Below, piece after piece: positions 60,435-64,000 of a stretch of DNA of 64,000 nucleotides. The position numbers were made by a program, and so were the translations under genes. The notes beneath the pieces are model-generated. The model was not told where the DNA came from, ran no database searches, and saw only the letters and a program-made list of their open reading frames with translations. Origin of the DNA: Fuchsiella alkaliacetigena (GTDB taxonomy: Bacteria; Bacillota; Halanaerobiia; Halobacteroidales; Acetohalobiaceae); assembly GCF_023227765.1 (NCBI RefSeq), contig NZ_JALKBZ010000005.1, positions 30,977 through 94,976 on the forward strand, given 5' to 3'. The first letter of the stretch is position 1. The number at the start of each line of letters is the position of its first letter.

Positions 60435-60466
60435 AAAAAGGTTGTAGAATAAACTTCCTACAACCT
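60435..60466 (-). terminator. Terminator after the nitroreductase gene
   Basis: Perfect 11-base arms AAAGGTTGTAG / CTACAACCTTT, ending in TTTTTAC on the minus strand, 12 bases past the stop. Confidence 0.85.
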
Positions 60467-60477
60467 TTAATATTTAA

Positions 60478-61080
60478 CTAAACCCTATCAATTATAATTT
60501 TCTCTAAAGAAAAGCGCGGTCTAGGTTCAGGGTTTTTAGCTGGATAACCTATCGGCAGCAAGGCTATTGGTTCCAAACTATCAGCTAACTTAAATAATTT
60601 TTTGGTCTTTTTACTATTAAACATCATTATCCAACAGCTTCCCAAGCCTAATTCTGTTGCTTGCAAAACCATATTTTGAATAGCAATAGCGCAGTTTAAA
60701 TACAAATAATTATTCTGCTCCTCTTCATTCATTGATCTAGGCTTATAGCTATCCAGATTATCCCTAGCTAGTTCAGTTCCAGCAAAAGCTCCCACCTTAT
60801 GTAACTCCAAGATTCTTTTCTTTCTATGCTGAATAGAACTCCGATCAACACAACAAACTATTACTACTGGAGCTTCAGCTACAAAATTGAGAGTATAACT
60901 TTTCAGCTTCTCTCTCATTTCAACAGATTCCACTACTAAAAAACGCCAAGGTTGAATATTAGTCCCGGAAGGAGCTAATCTACCTGCTTCCAATATTTGA
61001 TTTAATTTTTCATCGCTTATTTTAGTTGATTTAAAACCCCTAATACTTCTGCGAGTCTTAATAGCTTCTTGAACCTTCAT
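60478..61080 (-). CDS. Nitroreductase family protein
   Basis: 200-residue FMN-dependent nitroreductase-fold protein: MKVQEAIKTRRSIRGFKSTK, LEAGRLAPSGTNIQPWRFLVVES, then NCAIAIQNMVLQATELGLGSCWI and LLPIGYPAKNPEPRPR at the end. The R-RS-R and SGTNIQPW motifs bind FMN. Physiological substrate cannot be told from sequence. Start ATG 61080 follows TTGGAGGGATTGAAA. It is downstream of the LysR and YfcE genes and may be cotranscribed with them. Confidence 0.92.
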   Translation of the reverse strand: MKVQEAIKTRRSIRGFKSTKISDEKLNQILEAGRLAPSGTNIQPWRFLVVESVEMREKLKSYTLNFVAEAPVVIVCCVDRSSIQHRKKRILELHKVGAFAGTELARDNLDSYKPRSMNEEEQNNYLYLNCAIAIQNMVLQATELGLGSCWIMMFNSKKTKKLFKLADSLEPIALLPIGYPAKNPEPRPRFSLEKIIIDRV

Positions 61081-61116
61081 TTTCAATCCCTCCAAAATCA
61101 GCTCATACTAAACTAA

Positions 61117-61668
61117 TCAAAATTCAAAATCAACAATTATTTCTTTTCCATCTAAAGTTAAAATCTCTATTTTATCATCCTCAATTACTGCTAAACTAGC
61201 CTGAGCTGGCTCCTGCTTCGGTAAAGCAATACTGCCTGGATTTAATAAAATTACTCCTGCCTCTTCTTTGATCAAAGGCAAGTGCGTATGCCCAAAAATT
61301 AAAATATCTGCTCCAAACTTTTTAGCAAACTCTACTCGTTCCTTTTCGCTATCATGTTGATAACCATGATAAATTACAATTTTTTTATCTCCATTTAATA
61401 CCACAGAATACTCAGATAAAGGATAAGGAAGCACCCAGTTATCAACTAAAGCATCTACATTACCCTTAATTGCCAGCAAATCACCTTCATAATCATTGAG
61501 AGCATCTACCAAACCCTCAGTATTATATCCTTCAGGCAAAGGATTACGAGCACCATGATAAAGAATATCTCCAGCGTGAAGAAGGAAATCTACATCTGCT
61601 AATACTTCAATAGCCTGCTGCCAAGCAGTTAAGCTACCGTGACTATCACTAATTACTCCTATCTTCAT
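61117..61668 (-). CDS. YfcE family metallophosphoesterase
   Basis: 183-residue calcineurin-like phosphodiesterase: MKIGVISDSHGS (metal-binding DxH), LLHAGDILYHG, KGNVDAL (GNCD-type motif with Val for Cys), VIYHGYQHD and IFGHTHLPLI. This set of five motifs defines the YfcE/MJ0936 family, which cleaves phosphodiesters in vitro; the natural substrate is unknown. ATG follows AAGGGGGTATTATAA. It overlaps the LysR gene by 20 bases. Confidence 0.93.
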   Translation of the reverse strand: MKIGVISDSHGSLTAWQQAIEVLADVDFLLHAGDILYHGARNPLPEGYNTEGLVDALNDYEGDLLAIKGNVDALVDNWVLPYPLSEYSVVLNGDKKIVIYHGYQHDSEKERVEFAKKFGADILIFGHTHLPLIKEEAGVILLNPGSIALPKQEPAQASLAVIEDDKIEILTLDGKEIIVDFEF

Positions 61669-62560
61669 TTATAATACCCCCTTTTAAAATCTTTATAAAC
61701 TCTTTAATCAATAACTCCTCAGCTCGTTTCTGATGATAGGTTAGATAAAGCTTTCTACTAATTGACATATTAGCTACTTTAAGCTGTCGCACCCGATTAT
61801 TCTTAACAGCTTTTTGAGCAGCTAACTCTGAAACAAAAGAGACTCCTACTCCAGCCTCTACTGCTGAAATAACAGCTTCAGTATTACCTAACTGAGCTAC
61901 AATATTTAGATCATTCTTAGTAATTCCTCGTTCTCTCAATCCAGCTAACATAGCCTTCCTAGTTCCAGATCCCTTCTCTCTAATTAACATTCTTTGCCGT
62001 TCTAGTTCAGCTAAGCTTATCTGTTTCTGATTAACCAAACTATGCTCTAAAGGTAAAATTAAAGCTAAATCATCATCGGTTAAAGATATGGTAGCTAAGT
62101 TTTTTCGACGCGGTTTAAAGCCCACTATTGCTAAATCAACTTCTTGTTCCTCTAAATAATCTACCATCTCTTTACTATCACCAATTTCAATCAAAATCTT
62201 AATTTCAGGAAATGCTGCCGAAAACTTAGCTATTAGCTCAGGCAATAAATAGGTAGCCGGAATAGTACTAGCTCCAATCTGTAACTCACCATAGGTTTTT
62301 CCTTTCACCTGTTTTACCTCTAGCCGAGCCTGCTCCCAGTGCTCTAAAATCCGTTTAGCTTGATCATAAACTATCTTCCCTGCTGGAGTCAACTTAATAT
62401 CTCCATCCTGACGAACTACTAACTCTGTTTCAAAGTACTCCTGTAAAGATTTAATCTGCATACTAACAGCCGGTTGAGTTAAATCCAGTTCCTCAGCTAC
62501 TGCTGAAAAACTACCAGTGGAAATCAATTTAACTAACATAGATAATGTTTTTAGTTTCAT
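61649..62560 (-). CDS. LysR family transcriptional regulator
   Basis: 303 residues with an N-terminal HTH (residues 1-60, VKLISTGSFSAVAEELDLTQPAVSMQIK read in two parts) and a LysR substrate-binding domain (about 90-295, GELQIGASTIPATYLLPELIAKF). The sequence is nearest to CysL/CbbR-type regulators. Effector unknown. It overlaps the phosphoesterase gene, so unlike the classical divergent LysR layout it is cotranscribed with possible targets. ATG follows TAGGAGGCAAAGTTA. Confidence 0.9.
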   Translation of the reverse strand: MKLKTLSMLVKLISTGSFSAVAEELDLTQPAVSMQIKSLQEYFETELVVRQDGDIKLTPAGKIVYDQAKRILEHWEQARLEVKQVKGKTYGELQIGASTIPATYLLPELIAKFSAAFPEIKILIEIGDSKEMVDYLEEQEVDLAIVGFKPRRKNLATISLTDDDLALILPLEHSLVNQKQISLAELERQRMLIREKGSGTRKAMLAGLRERGITKNDLNIVAQLGNTEAVISAVEAGVGVSFVSELAAQKAVKNNRVRQLKVANMSISRKLYLTYHQKRAEELLIKEFIKILKGGIINEDRSN

Positions 62561-62608
62561 TAACTTTGCCTCCTAATCACTAAGTTTACAATTAAAATTG
62601 GGCTTTTA

Positions 62609-63076
62609 TTAACAACGCAAAGAGGCAATTAAGCGCTTAGGATGTTGAAAAATTTCTAAACAGTTTTCAATACTTCTAACCACTAAATCAGAATTCAATA
62701 AAGCTTTGCTAGCAGCTCCTTCAGCACCTAAAACTAAAATTCCTAAAGCCGCTTCTTTTAACATTAAAGCATCATTATTGCCATTACCAATCGCAATTAC
62801 TTCCGAAGCTTCCAATTGCTTAACAAATTTCTTTTTAAAGCTAGCTCCTGCCTCTGAATCAATAATAACAATCTCTATCTCAGTATCATCGAACTCTTCC
62901 TTGACAGTACCAAAAGTATCAGCAGTTAAAATATATACCTCAAAATCCATAGCTAACTCATTCAAACTCTCTTTAATCTTTTTATTACTTTGACCATCAC
63001 AAGCTAAAGTTCCATTATAATCAAAGACTAATTTATTGACCTCTAACTCTTTATAAGCAGGTATACTTAGTTTCAT
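62609..63076 (-). CDS. HAD-family hydrolase (soluble P-type-ATPase-like)
   Basis: 155-residue haloacid dehalogenase fold protein: nucleophile motif LVFDYNGTLACDG (DxNGT rather than the more usual DxDGT), VYILTADTFG as motif II, KKKF lysine and AIGNGNNDALMLKEAALGI as motif IV. The short capless form resembles the COG4087 soluble P-type ATPase homologues; the Asp-to-Asn change at the second motif position matches P-type ATPases (DKTGT-like) more than phosphatases. Start ATG 63076. No neighbours point to a substrate. Confidence 0.85.
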   Translation of the reverse strand: MKLSIPAYKELEVNKLVFDYNGTLACDGQSNKKIKESLNELAMDFEVYILTADTFGTVKEEFDDTEIEIVIIDSEAGASFKKKFVKQLEASEVIAIGNGNNDALMLKEAALGILVLGAEGAASKALLNSDLVVRSIENCLEIFQHPKRLIASLRC

Positions 63077-63183
63077 ATCTATTATTTCCACCTTTCTAAC
63101 AGTTATTTATGACTAGTATTAATATTATAATTCAGATAATTATTACAAATTCCTGCTAAAACATTAAAAAATACTTCCCAAAA

Positions 63184-63211
63184 TAAAAAATACCTGCTTA
63201 ATAACAGGTAT
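63184..63211 (-). terminator. Terminator after cheY
   Basis: ATACCTG / CAGGTAT hairpin followed by TTTTTTATTTT on the minus strand, about 58 bases past the cheY stop. Confidence 0.8.
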
Positions 63212-63268
63212 GATTTCAACTAATTATATTAACTTAAAAATCTTTCTTTTTATAAATAAAAACTTATA

Positions 63269-63634
63269 TTAACCATTAAAAATAGAATCTAAAGTTTCTT
63301 TTACTTTCTCAGCCTGAATAGGCTTAACTATAAAGTCTTTAGCTCCAGCCTCCAAAGCATCAACAACCATCGGCTTCTGGCCCATAGCACTACACATTAC
63401 TATTATGGCATTTGGATCAAAGTCCAAAATTTCCTTAGTAGCTTCAATACCATCCATTTCAGGCATAGTAATATCCATGGTAACTAGGTCCGGACTATGT
63501 TCCTTATATAACTCTATAGCTTTTTTACCGTCTTCGGCCTCTGCTACTACCTCATAACCCTGCTCTTCAACTAACTGTTTTAACATAGTTCTCATAAATT
63601 GAGCATCATCGGTAATTAATACTCTTTTAGACAT
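63269..63634 (-). CDS. cheY: Chemotaxis response regulator CheY
   Basis: 121-residue single receiver domain: RVLITDDAQFMRTMLKQLV (acidic pair DD), phospho-acceptor Asp in DLVTMDITMPEMDGIEATKEI, MCSAMGQKPMVVDALEAGAKDFIVKP with the Ser/Thr and Lys switch residues. Close to Firmicute CheY; a lone receiver of other function is possible because no other che or fli genes are nearby. ATG follows AAGGGAGGAGTATTA. It ends upstream of a terminator. Confidence 0.92.
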   Translation of the reverse strand: MSKRVLITDDAQFMRTMLKQLVEEQGYEVVAEAEDGKKAIELYKEHSPDLVTMDITMPEMDGIEATKEILDFDPNAIIVMCSAMGQKPMVVDALEAGAKDFIVKPIQAEKVKETLDSIFNG

Positions 63635-63729
63635 TAATACTCCTCCCTTACCTTACTTACCTAAGCTTTATGTATAAAAACAAACAAAACTCCCTTTTCT
63701 AGGAAGGAATCACCTGAATAATTAATAAA

Positions 63730-63806
63730 TGGTCGGAGCGAAAGGATTTGAACCTTCGACCCCCTGGTCCCAAACCAGGTGCGCTACCAGACTGCGCCAC
63801 GCTCCG
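63730..63806 (-). tRNA. tRNA-Pro (anticodon TGG)
   Basis: 77 bases including an encoded CCA. Acceptor CGGAGCG / CGCTCCG, anticodon arm CTGGTTTGGGACCAG with TGG, and T-arm GTTCAAATCC. First of a tRNA cluster running off the window. Confidence 0.97.
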
Positions 63807-63817
63807 ACAAATTAGAA

Positions 63818-63907
63818 TGGTGCCGGGGGTCGGATTCGAACCGACACGGGTACTAAAGACCCATCGGATTTTAAGTCCGATGCGTCTGCCAATTCCGCCA
63901 CCCCGGC
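63818..63907 (-). tRNA. tRNA-Leu (anticodon TAA)
   Basis: 90 bases including encoded CCA, with the long variable arm of class II tRNAs. Acceptor GCCGGGG / CCCCGGC, anticodon loop CTTAAAA with TAA, T-arm GGTTCGAATCC. Confidence 0.97.
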
Positions 63908-63926
63908 TAAATTTTTATCTTTCAAA

Positions 63927-64000
63927 TGGTTGCGGGGACTGGATTCGAACCAGTGGCCTCCGGGTTATGAGCCCGACGAGCTACCATACTGCTCTACCCC
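63927..64000 (-). tRNA. Initiator tRNA-fMet (anticodon CAT), 5' end cut
   Basis: 74 visible bases including CCA; about 3 bases of the 5' acceptor strand lie beyond the window. The anticodon stem TCGGGCTCATAACCCG has the three G-C pairs diagnostic of initiator tRNA, and the D-arm and acceptor resemble E. coli fMet. Confidence 0.93.

Noticed and set aside
63812..64000. Pseudo-tRNA or repeat in the tRNA cluster
   Set aside because: Both tRNA-Leu and tRNA-fMet fold normally; the latter is only cut by the window end.

Overview
This is 64 kb of AT-rich chromosome, almost all coding. About 70 of the genes lie on the minus strand and only two protein genes on the plus strand. The gene content points to an anaerobic, endospore-forming Firmicute that also has an outer membrane, most likely Halanaerobiales/Halobacteroidaceae (Halobacteroides, Orenia or Acetohalobium type). 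The evidence is spoIVA and spoIIP with other sporulation genes, an exported beta-barrel protein ending in Phe, low-GC Clostridia-type operons (fapR-plsX-fab, der-plsY-gpsA-spoIVA-hup, ispH fused to S1 domains) and Pta-AckA acetate metabolism. No phage, IS, CRISPR or rRNA was found. The lineage is inferred from gene content, not from an alignment.

Layout, left to right. 1-2.9 kb: NAD synthesis (nadB cut by the window edge, nadA) and its repressor niaR, with a near-consensus promoter and a candidate NiaR operator. 2.9-8.2 kb: glycogen operon glgA, GH57 enzyme, glgC; GlgA carries an unusual HhH plus DUF4912 tail. 8.3-12.3 kb: small accessory genes (DUF1540, Cys-less CMD protein, PhnP-like MBL hydrolase, acidic 11-residue-repeat protein, PadR regulator, divergent Mur ligase). 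12.5-15.2 kb: short MetH-like protein and outer-membrane barrel. 15.2-15.6 kb: an intergenic inverted-repeat element. 15.6-20.6 kb: threonine/lysine pathway genes hom-lysC-thrB behind an ACT protein, then ilvE. 20.7-27.2 kb: hup, spoIVA, gpsA, plsY, der and a PDZ/radical-SAM-like DUF512 protein. 27.3-31.2 kb: a compact presumed sporulation-membrane operon (DUF1614, SpoIIP, YIEGIA, its capping subunit, two DUF3189 paralogues).

31.3-34.9 kb: ispH-S1 fusion, plsC, cmk. 35.0-40.4 kb: aromatic amino-acid operon hutP-aroH-hisC-aroF-tyrA-aroA, preceded by a leader with an 8-nt periodic GGUAG array and a terminator it could disrupt; this is the strongest candidate for a new regulatory system. 40.6-43.2 kb: membrane-anchored unknown, BaiN-like flavoprotein, rnc. 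43.3-51.2 kb: complete type II fatty-acid operon under FapR (plsX, fabH, fabK, fabD, fabG, acpP, second FabK-like, fabF). 51.3-54.5 kb: yceD-rpmF, a plus-strand flavoprotein lacking a normal start codon, an ankyrin lipoprotein and a macro-domain protein. 54.6-60.3 kb: pta-ackA, tmcAL, SepM-type protease, patatin. 60.4-63.6 kb: nitroreductase, YfcE phosphoesterase, LysR, HAD hydrolase, CheY. 63.7-64.0 kb: tRNA-Pro, tRNA-Leu and tRNA-fMet (cut).

Many longest-ORF starts were moved inward because the 5' extension is the Shine-Dalgarno sequence itself; two genes (ispH-S1 and the flavoprotein at 52.2 kb) had to be extended outward to non-canonical start codons to restore essential N-terminal motifs. 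The functional core is housekeeping and biosynthesis: lipid synthesis (fab, plsX, plsY, plsC, gpsA) is spread over three operons, and sporulation genes are interleaved with it.
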